A stretch of 37,905 nucleotides of DNA. It comes from Emiliania huxleyi CCMP1516 (taxonomy: Eukaryota > Haptophyta > Isochrysidales > Noelaerhabdaceae). The stretch lies in assembly GCF_000372725.1 (NCBI RefSeq), contig NW_005199601.1, forward strand, positions 894,195 through 932,099, read 5' to 3'. Under the pieces are notes generated by a model, which saw only the letters and a program-made list of their open reading frames with translations, was not told the origin of the DNA and did not search any database. This document shows positions 10,224 through 20,775 of the stretch, piece by piece; positions within the stretch are counted from its first letter, which is position 1; every line of letters starts with the position of its first letter. A program made the translations under genes and the position numbers.

Positions 10224-11124
10224 ATGCCCAGTCGTTCTGTGTATATGCCGGCGCCTCGCGCAGTCTACCGGCCTCCGGCGGCCCGCAGCGCGGCCACCGC
10301 CGCCGCCGGCGGCGGCGGCAAGCAGGACGTGCACGACGCCGAACGCTCCGCCAACCGCGCCCGAAAGCTTGCGGCGCTCACCGGCGTCGACCGCGACGAG
10401 GCGGCGAGGTCCGCCTCTCCGCAGCGGCGGCCTGGCGACCAGGATCAGGCCGGAGAGCCGCCTCGGCCGGCGTCGTCGCCTCCCGATGCCGCGCCTGCTG
10501 CTGCGGCGGCTGCGCCGGCCACGGCGTCCGATGCTGCCGCATCGCCGGAGGCGGCAAGTCAGGAGCCGCCGCCACCGGACCAGGCGGCTCCGGCTGCGAC
10601 AGGAGGCACGGCGGACGGAGTGGGCGGCACGAAGGTCGGCAGCGGACGCCGCAGCACTCCGCAGCAGACCCGGGCGGCGGCGCGGGCAGAGAGGCCCACC
10701 TATGTCCCTCCGGCACGGGCGCGTGCGGCGGCGGCGGCGGCGGCCGAGGAGGAGAAGCGGCGCTCAGCGCTCGAGGCGGCACGGCGCGAGGGGGCGGAGC
10801 GGCGAGCGAAGGAGCGGGCCGCCGAGGACGAGGCGCGAGGCGCGGGGGAGGGGGTCGGGCGGGGCGGGCAGGGGCGAGTGGCGCGAGGAGAGGTGGGAAG
10901 GGGAGGGGAGGAGAGGAGAGGCCCGGGCCGGCGAGAGACGGGCGACGGCTGCACGCAACCGCCTCCCTCCAGCACACCGCCACCCCCTCTCCGCCTTCTC
11001 CCGCGATCGCACGGGACCCGCCCCCCCCCACACCCACACTCCCCCCATCACCTGCATCCTCCCCACTCCCCACCGCGCAGGCGCGGGAGGCGCGCCGGCG
11101 AGCGCTCGCCGAGAGGAGAGAGAA

Positions 11125-11160
<36 letters not shown>

Positions 11161-11420
11161 AGCGGCGGCCGAGGAGGAGACACGGCTAGCGGCGCTCGAG
11201 GCGGCGCGGCGCGAGGGGGCGGAGCGGCGGGCTAAGGAGCGGGCGGGGGAGGAGTCCAAGCGCGCCGCTGCCCTCGCGCCAGTACCCTACCAAACCCGGT
11301 ACCCAAACCCAATGACACGGAATAGGCGCGCCGCTGCCCTCGAGCGCGCGCGAGCGTCGCTGGAGCGGGTGAGCAGTTAGTTAGTACACAGTCGCTGGAG
11401 CGGGTGAGCAGTGCTGACCG
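10224..11420 (+). CDS. Ala-rich coiled-coil protein, 3' end lost in gap
   Basis: Starts at an ATG at 10224. Exons I can place: 10224-10832, 11081-11259, and from 11326 on. Joined product: a low-complexity Ala/Pro-rich N-terminus, then a highly charged helix (EEEKRRSALEAARREGAERR, then AREARRRALAERREKAAAA, then EEETRLAALEAARREGAERR, then KRAAALERARASLERV) typical of a long coiled coil. The segment LEAARREGAERRAKERA appears in exon 1 and again in exon 2, so the coiled coil grew by internal duplication. Both introns have GC donors; intron 2 (11260-11325) is only 66 bp and starts with the 17 bases that begin exon 3. A further near-identical 21-base duplication follows at 11363-11418. The sequence then enters a 12-bp minisatellite and the assembly gap. 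Function unknown; a structural or cytoskeletal role is inference. Confidence 0.55.
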
Positions 11421-11431
11421 CTGCTACTGAC

Positions 11432-11615
11432 CTCGCACCCTCTCTCGCACCCTCTCTCGCACCCTCTCTCGCACCCTCTCTCGCACCCTCTCTCGCACCC
11501 TCTCTCGCACCCTCTCTCGCACCCTCTCTCGCACCCTCTCTCGCACCCTCTCTCGCACCCTCTCTCGCACCCTCTCTCGCACCCTCTCTCGCACCCTCTC
11601 TCGCACCCTCTCTCG
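11432..11615. repeat. 12-bp minisatellite (cgcaccctctct)
   Basis: About fifteen near-perfect 12-bp units, directly left of the N run. It probably lies in an intron of the coiled-coil gene and probably caused the assembly gap. Confidence 0.95.
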
Positions 11616-11635
11616 ACGGGGGGTGGGGATGAGCA

Positions 11636-12166
11636 NNNNNNNNNNNNNNNNNNNNNNNNNNNNNNNNNNNNNNNNNNNNNNNNNNNNNNNNNNNNNNNNN
11701 NNNNNNNNNNNNNNNNNNNNNNNNNNNNNNNNNNNNNNNNNNNNNNNNNNNNNNNNNNNNNNNNNNNNNNNNNNNNNNNNNNNNNNNNNNNNNNNNNNNN
11801 NNNNNNNNNNNNNNNNNNNNNNNNNNNNNNNNNNNNNNNNNNNNNNNNNNNNNNNNNNNNNNNNNNNNNNNNNNNNNNNNNNNNNNNNNNNNNNNNNNNN
11901 NNNNNNNNNNNNNNNNNNNNNNNNNNNNNNNNNNNNNNNNNNNNNNNNNNNNNNNNNNNNNNNNNNNNNNNNNNNNNNNNNNNNNNNNNNNNNNNNNNNN
12001 NNNNNNNNNNNNNNNNNNNNNNNNNNNNNNNNNNNNNNNNNNNNNNNNNNNNNNNNNNNNNNNNNNNNNNNNNNNNNNNNNNNNNNNNNNNNNNNNNNNN
12101 NNNNNNNNNNNNNNNNNNNNNNNNNNNNNNNNNNNNNNNNNNNNNNNNNNNNNNNNNNNNNNNNNN
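11636..12166. other. assembly gap (N run)
   Basis: 531 undetermined bases. Reading frames crossing it carry no information. The 3' end of the coiled-coil gene is presumably in or beyond it; 12167-12497 shows no supported gene. Confidence 1.
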
Positions 12167-12497
12167 TTGAAACATGAGAGAGCATGAGCGTGCCTCCCCT
12201 GTACTGTCCTTCTACACAATCATGCAACGTATTTTAATCGACACAAAAGACTCTCTTGACGAGCGAGTACGAACGTCGACCGCGTCCGGTCTGATGGTGA
12301 GGCTGAGCGCCGCGCTGCGCGCGCGTTTTGGCGGCGCAGGCCGCGGGCGAGGTGGGGGGGATTCGCCCCCGCAAGCCGCATGCGAGTACGTGTCCTGTTG
12401 AGAGGGGGGCTCTGAGGAAGGAGAGGAAGCTTCGAGTGAGCGTTCGAGAGGGGTGTATTGCACAACAGCGAATAGCGCCGGCCGCCTCCCGTGCGCC

Positions 12498-15400
12498 TCA
12501 CGAGAGGAGCAGGGAGCGGCGGCGCGTCGGCAGCAGCGGGCTCAGCACGCCCCAGATGTGCTTGAAGTTCAGGCGCCGCTCTTCCCAGGCGTGGATCTCG
12601 CCGTTGCCGCACGGATCGGCGCCGCCGACGCCCTCGAACGGCGCGTCGTGGCAGCCGCGGTTGACGACGCCGGACGCAAAATCGACGAGGCTGTGGTCGC
12701 TCGGGTCCATCCCGTTGTCCACCCAGGCCTGGAGGACGTCGAGGTACCTTTCGCCGCGCACGTCGTACGGCTGCACGTCGTTCAGCCAGTAGAAGAGGCC
12801 CGAGAACCAGCGCAGCTCCGGGTACTCGGGCTGGCAGATTGCGCCCGGGTTGGCGCAAAAGTCGACGTCGGGGAAGAGGGCGTCCTTGCCGCGCTGCGCC
12901 GCCTTCTTGCCCGCAAAGTAGTTGAGCTTGCCAAAGTTGCACACGCCGGTCGTCTGGATGGCGCCGCGGCCCCACCAGCAGCACCCCTCCACGTCGGTCC
13001 GCGCCTCGCTGCCGACGTTCAGCTCGGGCAGGGCGGAGTTCTCGCAGCCGCCCGCGCAGCTCTGCCAGGAGCCGGCGCGCTGGTTGTCCTTGTCGAGGCA
13101 GCAGGTTCCGGACAGCAGGCAGTCCTCGCCCGTGCCCTGGTCGACGGAGCCAACCACGTACGACGGGTAGTCGGGCGCGCTGGCCAGCACCTCTGGCGGC
13201 ACGCTCGCGGTGGACGCCGCCGGGCCAAAGTGGATACTGCCGCGCGCCATGCTCCCGAACGGCGCCGCCCACTCTTCGGCCTGGTTCCAGCTGGTCCCTT
13301 GGGTGGGGCACCATCCAGACACGTCCCACTTTGGCGCGTCTCGCACGAGCGACCGTGGCGCGCAGAAGAGGGGCGGCGGCGCGCCGTACCACTGCGCCGA
13401 CGTCTGCGCCACCACCACCATCTCGAGGTCGACGGCGCACTGGACCTCCTCGGGCGGGACTGTCTCGCCCGTCTCGGGGTCGAGCACGCCGCCGGCGGGG
13501 CAGCTGTAGCTCTGGTAGCTCTGGCCGAGCTGGCCGCACGCCGCCGAGGCGGGGTAGATCTCGCCCGGCGAGCCGCCCTTGGCGCTCACCATGTCGAGGG
13601 CGCTCTGCTCGCTCCAGTTGTTCTCGTCGCAGGCGTCGTACTGGATCGTCTCCTGCATGGTCTGCGCCAGGAAGGCGGCGAGGTTGGCGAGGCCGACGGC
13701 GTACTCGCTCGAGCCGGCGGCGCCGGAGATGAAGGTGCGCCCCGCCACGCCGCGCGTGGCCATCTTCTCGAGCGCGCCGACCATGTCGGCCCAAAAGTAC
13801 TGCTCGCTGTCCTCCCAGCAGGCGCCCGCCGGCGACTCGATGTTGCAGCTCGCCTGCGCCGTCGTCTGGAGCTTGCGGAACGTGTACGCCGTCGTGGAGC
13901 GGAGGGCTTGCACGAGCGCCGAGGCGGCGCCGCCGTCGTTGCCATCGCCGGGCGACGGTGTCGGCGCCGGAGATGGGGATGGCGATGGCGATGGCGATGG
14001 CGATGGCGATGGCGACGGCGTCGGCGACGGCGACGGCGTTGGAGAAGCAGGGTCGGGAGCGGTGCCGCCGGTGAGCTTGCTGAGGTAGCCCTGGTAGTTG
14101 GCCCTGCGCACCGCCGCGCCGGAGCCCGTCCAAGTGCCGGGGTAGGGCGCGCTGCAGCCGCTCTTGATGCAGTTCATCGCCGTGTCGATGCGGTGGTCCT
14201 GAAGGTAGTAGGGCGAGACGCTCATCATCCAGTAGGCGAGCGAGCCGGCCCAGAAGGTCTGGCCGTCGGTGCAGATCGAGTCGGGGTCGGCGCAGATGTC
14301 GATCTCGAGCCCAATCTCACGGAGCAAGGTGTTTGCCTTGGCGTAGTTGCAGTTCCAGGTCAGCTGTAGCGCGCCCTTGCCGTACCAGCAGCTGTCGCCG
14401 CTGTGCGGCCGCCCGTCCCAGTCGACGCACGTCACCTGCCCCGACGTGCCGCACGCGTCGGCGGGTAGCGTGCCCGTCTTGTCGAAGCTGTCCGCGGTCG
14501 GCACCGGCACTTGATAGCACGTCCCCCAGAGGGCGTCGCGGTAGTCCTCCGCGTTGCCGCCCGAGCAGACGCCCTGGCACGGGTTGATGTACTCCTCGCA
14601 GGCCACGAAGTCTGCCGACTCCTGCGCGGCGTTGCCGAGGAAGGCGGCGAGCGTGAGGAGGTTGTTGCCGGCGTCGGCCTCCGCAAGGAAGGGGATGGCG
14701 GAGAAGCGGCCGTTCCACGCAACGACGACCTCGCAGAGGTCCTCCCACGTCGCTCGGGTCGACCCGAGGAGCAGATCCGTGTCCGGATCGAGCCCTTGCT
14801 CTTGGATGGCCGCGTGGATGCTCAGGCCGCTGCAGGCCGAGGACCCGGGGGAAGACGCGGGGGAGGGGCTGGGAGACGTGGACGGGCTAGGGGAGGGAGA
14901 CGGCGACGGCGAGGGGCTGGGAGAGGGAGACGGCGACGGTGAGGGCGAGGGGCTTGGTCCCGGCCCGCCGCCCGGGCACTGCCACTTTGCCGGATCGGTT
15001 GTGCACTGAAAGCACGCGCTCGACCCGCCGGGGCAGCCCGGGCAGACTTCCGACCACGTGCCGCAAACGGCGGGACCGGTCGGCGAGGGCGAAGGCGACG
15101 GCGACGGGGACGGGGATGGGGACGGAGACGGAGACGGGCTCGGCGAGGGCGACGGAGATGGCGAGCTGTCTCCGCCGCCTCCACTCCCGCCGCCGCACCG
15201 GCAGCAATTTTCGCCGATGACGTCGTGGTCGCAGTAGCCGCACATCGTTTCAAAGGGCCACCCGGGGCAGCTCGACGCGCCAAGGGCGGCACAAGTGGTT
15301 GATGCCCAGCCTCCGGTCAGCGGCATGTCAACGCACTGCCCCCCGCCGTTGCCCGCCGGTGGCGGCGAGGGCGGCGAGGGCGGCGGCGGTGGCGAGGGCG

Positions 15401-15900
15401 GCGGCGGCGGAGGGTCGGTCATAGCGCCGGTCGGCGGCTTGGGCGACGGCGGCGGAGGCGAGGGCGACGGTGAGGTCGAGGGCGAGGGCGGCGGTGAGGG
15501 CGACGACGCAGAGAAGGTGCAGCTCGCGATCGAGTCGGCGCCGCCGCAGGCCGAGCATGCACACGAGCACTCGTGCTTGAGCATGCCGCCCGGGTACTCC
15601 GGAGCCTCGGCGTCGCACGTGGGCGTCGCGGTACACGAGGCGCCGCACCAGGCGTCGCACTTTGCCTGGAAGGCGCCGCACGCCTCCCGCTCCGCCGAGC
15701 AGCTCAGCTCTTCAGTCGGGCCGCAGCCGGCGGCGGGGCCTCCGCTGCACTCGGGCGTGGCCCCGCAGTAGACGGTCTCGGCGCACCAAGACTGCCCGTC
15801 GCAGGCACCGCTGCCGTGGGCATCGCAATCGGCCCCAGTGTTGCACGGCACACACTCTCCGCCCCTCCAGTCGTTCCGGCACCAGCCAATGTAGCCGCCA

Positions 15901-15965
<65 letters not shown>

Positions 15966-17041
15966 GCTGTCAGCTGGCCCGGGGAGGTCGCAGCCGACGT
16001 CGCCGGTGTAGCTCTCCGGCTTGATCTCGACGTCTGCGCAGTTCCAGAAGGCCTCCGGGTAGGCGTCGTTCGAGTTGCCAGTCTGGTAGTACCTACCGGA
16101 CGGCGCAAGGAAGGTCAAGAGACGGTTCCACCTGGGGAGGGGAGCCTCGGCGACGCACCACTGCAGCGTGCACCGCTCGCACTCGATGCCGGGCGGGACC
16201 TTGAGCACGACGGTGTACAGGCCCGTCGGTGCGCCCGGCTCGCCCACGTTGGACGAGGTCTCAATCACGTAGCGGTCCTTGTTGGCGGCGGGCGGGCTGC
16301 AGGCGCCGCCCCCGTTGCAGCACGAGCCGTGCGGCCACTTTGTGTTTGGCGTGGTGGAGGTCGGGTCGCTGTGTCCGCCAGTCGTGGCGCACTTGACGCT
16401 GCCGTGCACGCCGGCGTAGTTGGTCACCAGATCGAAGTCGACCGTGCTCTCGTCAATCTCGAGGACGTGCTCGTTGAGCATGTCCTGTGTGATGGGCGAG
16501 GCCTCGTCGGCGCCGCCGTCGGCCGGGACCGCCAACCGGAACTCGAACCAGCCCTTGTGGTAGGCGGTGATGTCGACGGTGACCTCCATCGTGCCTCCGC
16601 TCTTGAAGGTGCCACGGGCCTGCTGACGGAGGGCGGGCGTCGTCAGAAAAGGGTGGTGTGTAAAGGTGTGTGGGCGAGGGCGAGCTAAAGGTGTGTGGGC
16701 GAGGGCGAGCGGCGAGCCTTGGTCGGGCCAAAGGGCGACCCAGCCGAGAAGCTGTTGGCGAGCGTGCCACCGCAGAGGTCGTGCGAGTTGGGAGCGGCAT
16801 GCGCTTCGTTCCTGCCGCCGCCGCTGAGCGAGGCTGCATTGCCCACACCGGCAGCGTAGGTCGCGCCAGCCATGCCCATCCAACTCGTCCACGACTGGCC
16901 GGCGATGGGCTCGTCGCGACGCTGGCGCGGAGCCGGACAGGTTAGGTAGCCATGTCCGTGGGCGGAACATGCGAACGAGAGGAGGAGGAGCGAGGAGAGG
17001 CGTGACATCGAGGACAGCGAGGCCGAGGAGAGGCGTGACAT
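12498..17041 (-). CDS. secreted chitin-degrading enzyme: LPMO-like + two GH19 domains
   Basis: Two exons, 17041-16718 and 16619-12498, joined by a 98-bp GC-AG intron; about 1481 residues (an alternative start at 17008 follows a 33-bp duplication). Signal peptide MSRLSSLLLLSFACSA, then HGHGYLTCPAPRQRR: cleavage exposes an N-terminal His, the first ligand of the LPMO copper histidine brace. The LPMO-like domain runs to about residue 308 (ending CERCTLQWCVAEAP, then GNSNDAYPEAFWNCADVEIK, as in AA15-type enzymes). Next are a poly-Gly run, Cys-rich modules and Ser-Pro linkers. GH19 domain 1 (about 705-960) has NAAQESADF and CWYGKGALQLTWNCNYAKA. GH19 domain 2 (about 1005-1480) has AQTMQETIQYDACDENNW and CWWGRGAIQTTGVCNFGKL. 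Known chemistry: LPMOs cut crystalline chitin oxidatively and GH19 enzymes hydrolyse it. Role: extracellular chitin or GlcNAc-polymer breakdown or remodelling (inference). Confidence 0.85.
15899..15963. repeat. GCC/GGC run encoding poly-Gly linker
   Basis: About 22 GGC codons on the minus strand, coding a Gly linker between the LPMO-like domain and the first Cys-rich module. The frame stays open on both sides. Runs of 'ggcgac' and 'ggcgat' near 13975-14040, 14880-14950 and 15085-15165 encode the Ser-Pro linkers of the same protein. Confidence 0.9.
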
Positions 17042-17254
17042 CGAGGACAGCGAGGACGCCGGGCCCTCACGTGCTTGCTCTTTGAACGGAGGACGTGCTC
17101 GACAGTTCCTTGCAGGGGTGCGGGCGCGGCGTTTGAACCTGTAACGGACTGGCGAACCAGCTTGCGGGGCCGTGCTTTCTTTGGCGCCGCCTAAACATGG
17201 GCTGCAAGGCGCGCGGGCAGCCCGGCCAACCCTTCGACCACAAGAACGGCCACG

Positions 17255-17560
17255 CACGGCTACGTCAAGGCGCATCGCGGTTTCTACCACGACGCGATCT
17301 TTGTCAAGCGCAACAACTTCAACCTGCTGCTCCACGAGACGTTCGGCGGCGGCTTCTCGCCCACCGCCGTTCTCAAGCTGCGCCTCTTCGCGCGCAAAGT
17401 CGCGCGCGGCAGCGTCGACCGCACGGCCTACTCGCCCAAGTACTCGCTCTCTTTTATGTCCCACCATGCAGAGCGCATCCCTCTCTCTGTTGTGCGAGGC
17501 GTGAACCGCGCCATTCGCTCTCACCTGGCAACCCTGTCTGCACGTCTCGCGCGCGCGTGA
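17255..17560 (+). pseudogene. protein-like fragment of unknown family
   Basis: An open plus-strand frame ending at a TGA at 17558-17560 reads HGYVKAHRGFYHDAIFVKR, then NNFNLLLHETFGGGFSPTAV and KLRLFARKVARGSVDRTAY. The pattern of hydrophobic and conserved-looking residues is much more protein-like than the other frames. There is no ATG and no clear upstream exon, so it may be an isolated exon or the decayed end of a mobile-element ORF. It overlaps the region upstream of the chitinase gene. I do not recognise the family with confidence. Confidence 0.3.
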
Positions 17561-17677
17561 ACAGGGCTAAAAATCTCTCTCTCCAACGCGACAAAACAAT
17601 CTCTCTCACCCAACGCGGGAAGAAGAGATTCTCTCTCTCTCCAATGCGGTATGGGTGGACGCAAGACGGGCGGTGAC

Positions 17678-17720
17678 GGTCACACAGGAGCGACACACAG
17701 AACCACAAGACAAGACACTC
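17678..17720 (+). repeat. dispersed repeat R4, copy 1
   Basis: 'ggtcacacaggagcgacaca' and the following 'caagacaagac' match 23706-23750, which lies inside intron 2 of the tyrosinase gene. This copy is about 330 bases upstream of the DUF2237-like gene. Confidence 0.7.
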
Positions 17721-18036
17721 AGCCAACGTGGCTGCCACACATCCTGAGCGAACTTCCCTAGTTACTCGAGTAGTCACCCGCCCGCGGCCGGACTCCATCC
17801 GTCTGGGCACGGGTCTGGGATATGTCGCTGTGGCGATCACTCGACGGACCGCTGCGACACCTCTCCAACATGTCGTCCCTGGGTCGCTTTTTCTTCACAC
17901 ACACACACACACACACTCGCTTTTTCTTCCTGGAAATATCTTTTCTTCCTGGAAATTTCCGTGGGTCAGGCCTTGGGCGATCGGACTCGCTCCAGTTCAT
18001 AGCTGCGCAACCCTAGCCGAGCTCCATTACGCCAAC

Positions 18037-18540
18037 ATGCCGTCCCTCGCTCTGCTCGCCGGCCTGTCCGGCAGCGCCGCCGCCTACCAGAACGTCCTCG
18101 GCGGTGAGCTGGAGCGCTGCTCGGGCGCCGGGATGGCGCTCACCGGCTTCACCCGCATCGGCAAATGCGTTGACCGGAACGACGACGCCGGGAGCCACCA
18201 CGTGTGCATCGACATGAAGAGCAACGTCGGCGGGAATTTTTGCGAGGTGACGGGGCAGCCAAACTGGTGTGGGTCGCAGATGCCGTGCGACGGAACGCCC
18301 GCCGACGAGTGCCCCGTCGAGCACTGGTGCGTCTGCCAGTGGGCGTTCGCGTCTTACATCGAGCGGGCGGGTGGCTGCGACAAGATCCAAAAGGTGGTGT
18401 GCGAGGCGACCAACATGGTCGCACTGAAGCACTACCGCGAACAGGCGGCGCACAGCCCGCACATCAAGAGCGCGCTCCAGTGCCTCGAGGAGAAGTGCGG
18501 CCTCGAGAAGGCCGCGCCTTCGATCGGCGCAGTGGTGTAG
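18037..18540 (+). CDS. secreted DUF2237-like Cys-rich protein
   Basis: A 167-residue single-exon ORF. The ATG at 18037 gives a short signal-like peptide (MPSLALLAGLSGSAAAYQ). The core follows the DUF2237 pattern: NVLGGELERCSGAGMALTGF, TRIGKCVDRNDDAGSHHVC, then CPVEHWCVCQWAFASYI and a Cys-containing C-terminal helix (CDKIQKVVCEATNMVALKHY). DUF2237 is usually a small cytosolic bacterial/eukaryotic domain of unknown function with NVLG..L..C...MTG..R.G.C....D.G.H..C and WCLC motifs; here the Cys content is expanded (13 in the predicted mature chain), fitting an oxidising compartment. It lies downstream of a (CA)n tract (17897-17915). Function unknown; secretion is inferred. Confidence 0.75.
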   Translation: MPSLALLAGLSGSAAAYQNVLGGELERCSGAGMALTGFTRIGKCVDRNDDAGSHHVCIDMKSNVGGNFCEVTGQPNWCGSQMPCDGTPADECPVEHWCVCQWAFASYIERAGGCDKIQKVVCEATNMVALKHYREQAAHSPHIKSALQCLEEKCGLEKAAPSIGAVV

Positions 18541-18706
18541 GCGTTGCGCTCTTGTGTGTGTGCGTGCCGGGAGTGTGTCTTCTATGTGTTGTGGTCCCCT
18601 CCTCTTTTGACTGCGGTAGTAGGGGTAACGCTTTAGCGGTGGGACACGGTCTGCGGTCTCTCTCCTCACAGTGACACCAGTGTAACTCCGCCCAATACCG
18701 CAACGT

Positions 18707-19534
18707 CTAAAAGGACATGAGTCGTGACTGGCGATGCTGTGGCCCAATAGTCGACACAGCGACGACGCGCTGCCCAGCGAAGGCCTCAATCTTCTTGGGC
18801 AGCAGCTGCCACTGCGTGTCGCCGTGGCCCAGCCGGCCTGAGTCTCCACAGCCCCAGCTCCAGACGGCGGTGATGGCGAGGCTGTGGTACTCTCCAGCCG
18901 ACACAGCGACGGCGCGCTGGCCAGCAAAGGCCTCGACCTTCTTCGGCTGCCACTGCTCCTGCCGGTCGCCGTGGCCCAGCTGGCCGTCGTCTCCATAGCC
19001 CCAGCTCCAGACAGCGCCGTCGGCGGTGATGGCGAGGCTGTGCGCCCACCCAGCCGACACAGCGACGATGCGCTGGCCAGTAAAGGCCTCGACCTGCTTG
19101 GGTAGGTGCTGGGACTGCGTGTCGCCGTGGCCCAGCTGGCCTGAGGCTCCACTGCCCCAGCTGCAGACAAGGCCGTCGGCGGTGATGGCGAGGTTGTGGC
19201 TAGTTGCGGCCGACGACACAGCAATGACGCGCTGGCCAGCAAAGGCGTCGATCTTCTTGGGCTGCCACTGGTCCTCGTCGCCGTGTCCCAGCCTGCCCTG
19301 GCAGCCGCTGCCCCAGGACCAAAGGGCGCCGTCCGCGGAGAGAGCGAGGCTGAAGTATCGTGACGCCGCCACACCAATCGCGCGCTCGCCTCCCAGCGAT
19401 GGGAGACGGGTCGGCGTCTTCAGCTGCAGCACGCCCTCGCCGTGGCCGAGAAGGCCTGGAAACTCCTCCCCGTCCTCCTCTTCGTCCTCCTCGCCCTCCG
19501 CTGCCGCGCGCCCCGTTGTCTGTTTTCCTCCCAT
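18707..19534 (-). CDS. RCC1-repeat protein, truncated paralogue without F-box
   Basis: A 275-residue single-exon ORF, ATG at 19534. After an acidic segment (GEEDEEEDGEEFPGLLGHGE) come four RCC1-type blades of about 51 aa, each ...HSLAITADGAVWSWGxGxxGxLGHGD...PKKxEAFxGQRVVAVS. Compared with the paralogues at 21142-22545 and 26747-28213, which have an N-terminal F-box and six blades, the F-box part is missing. The start codon sits inside the purine-rich leader motif shared with the 26747 gene. The fourth blade has lost 'DGA' (AITAVWSWG), and the C-terminus drifts into unrelated sequence (TIGPQHRQSRLMSF). A full RCC1 propeller has seven blades, so this is likely a degenerating copy. RCC1 blades mediate protein, chromatin or GTPase binding; the partner is unknown. 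Confidence 0.7.
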   Translation of the reverse strand: MGGKQTTGRAAAEGEEDEEEDGEEFPGLLGHGEGVLQLKTPTRLPSLGGERAIGVAASRYFSLALSADGALWSWGSGCQGRLGHGDEDQWQPKKIDAFAGQRVIAVSSAATSHNLAITADGLVCSWGSGASGQLGHGDTQSQHLPKQVEAFTGQRIVAVSAGWAHSLAITADGAVWSWGYGDDGQLGHGDRQEQWQPKKVEAFAGQRAVAVSAGEYHSLAITAVWSWGCGDSGRLGHGDTQWQLLPKKIEAFAGQRVVAVSTIGPQHRQSRLMSF

Positions 19535-20012
19535 CCCTCCCTTGGCTTGTCCGTTTTCTTTCTTTGTTTTCTTCCTTTTTTGGGTCGCTTCCGCTCACGA
19601 AGTCCCCCTGTGGACCGACCCTCTCTCCGACCCTCCGATTTCATGAGAAGAGAAGAAAGGGAGAAGTGCAGAGAGAGATTTTAGAAAACCAACAAGAAAG
19701 CCCAAATCACTGGACGAGTCGTGATTTCTTGAAGTGCAGAGAGATACCAAACAAATAAGTGCTGAAGTGAATTGGACACTGCTCACTGGATGGAGCACTA
19801 CCACTAGACGCGGCACAACAGTCCACAGACGGGGCACAAACGCCACGGTACCACGGGGGGCACGTAGCAGTAACGCACGTAGCAGTAGGGGTCTAGGAAA
19901 CAACGGTCCGCCACATAAAATGCGAATAAAAAATCCCTTGACTCGGTTTCAGTCTCCTCAGCTCTGAGAGAGAGAGAGAGACAGCTCTGAGGAGCCCCCA
20001 AAAGAGGAGAAA
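19535..20012. other. intergenic region with leader motif and repeat R1
   Basis: Besides repeat R1, this stretch carries the reversed leader motif (19545-19580) and GA tracts (19966-19980). No supported gene. Confidence 0.4.
19837..19942 (+). repeat. dispersed repeat R1, copy 1
   Basis: About 105 bases nearly identical, in the same orientation, to 22833-22940. It contains 'cacgtagcagtaacgcacgt' and ends 'tcccttgac'. The two copies flank the middle F-box/RCC1 gene. Flanking sequence is unrelated, which suggests a small dispersed element. Confidence 0.9.
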
Positions 20013-20144
20013 ATGGCTCGATGCAAAAAAGATGCAAAAAGTGAAAGTCGATCACCTCACGCACGAGGGAGCCCTTGCCGCTCCTGCATCTTCTGCGTCT
20101 CGGCCGCCCACGCCCGACACAAGACGTGCGAATGCTCGCGCTGA
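20013..20144 (+). CDS. short Cys/His-cluster ORF, unknown
   Basis: A 43-residue ORF starting with an ATG. It ends in a compact cluster, PCRSCIFCVSAAHARHKTCE followed by C, with C-x2-C-x2-C ... H-x2-H-x2-C-x-C spacing that could bind zinc. Too short to assign; it may be an exon or a remnant. A competing longer plus frame (to 20442) has no such signal. It lies between repeat R1 and the F-box/RCC1 gene. Confidence 0.25.
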   Translation: MARCKKDAKSESRSPHARGSPCRSCIFCVSAAHARHKTCECSR

Positions 20145-20663
20145 TCGCATCGCCATCATGACGGTCGGGATAGAGCTACGGGATGCCAACGCGACACCTA
20201 CAACGATTGCTGTCAGTGACGTCAACATGACGGACGCAAGCGCAAACGCTATTCTCGAGTACGACACATCCCGCATGCACTTGCGTCGCAAGCCTTCTCG
20301 GTGTGATCGGAATTCCAGTACCACCCGGCAGCAAAAGTGGTCTTGCCGCATCTCGGAAGGGTTGGGCGACGGCGGGGAGGCCATATCGAGCGGCGAGTTC
20401 GTTGTTGTTGCCGCGTTCACGCGATTTTGGTATGCAACATAACTAACTTTTCAACCGCGAAGTTGCTTCGAAAACTGAGATGTGGCTTCGAGAGAGCTCG
20501 CTGAGAGCTTTTACATGGTGTGCGACCCGTTTTCTGGCTCCTACGGGAAGGCTATTCCGACATTTCCACCCGTTTGTTGGTCACCATGACCTCAGCCAGA
20601 GCCAGGCAGGACAAGCTTGCCAGACTCAAAAAAGCACAAGCGCAGTGCTGTCTGTGCGTCTCC

Positions 20664-20775
20664 AAGCGAGCCGGATGATCGGTGTCGGGTTACGGGCTAG
20701 AGAGCCCTAGCCCCGGGGGTGCGCGTTCGCAGGGAAAGGGCCGTAAAGTAAACACGGGTCTCCGAGGGTTAGTTC
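20664..20775 (+). repeat. dispersed repeat R2, copy 2 (inverted to 8653-8763)
   Basis: Near-identical reverse complement of the copy upstream of the helicase-like gene, with a few substitutions at the left end. It lies about 370 bases upstream of the F-box/RCC1 start codon. Confidence 0.9.

Noticed and set aside
10700..11259. Long minus-strand Pro/Ser/Ala ORFs opposite the coiled-coil gene
   Set aside because: Low-complexity antisense of the charged repeat; the plus strand gives a coherent coiled coil with proper intron joins.
11377..12227. ORFs spanning the N run
   Set aside because: The gap has no sequence and the flanking part is a 12-bp repeat.
12453..14369. Long open plus-strand frame (638 codons) and other long frames opposite the chitinase gene
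   Set aside because: Antisense shadow of GC-rich coding DNA; no domains, while the minus frame has clear LPMO/GH19 motifs.
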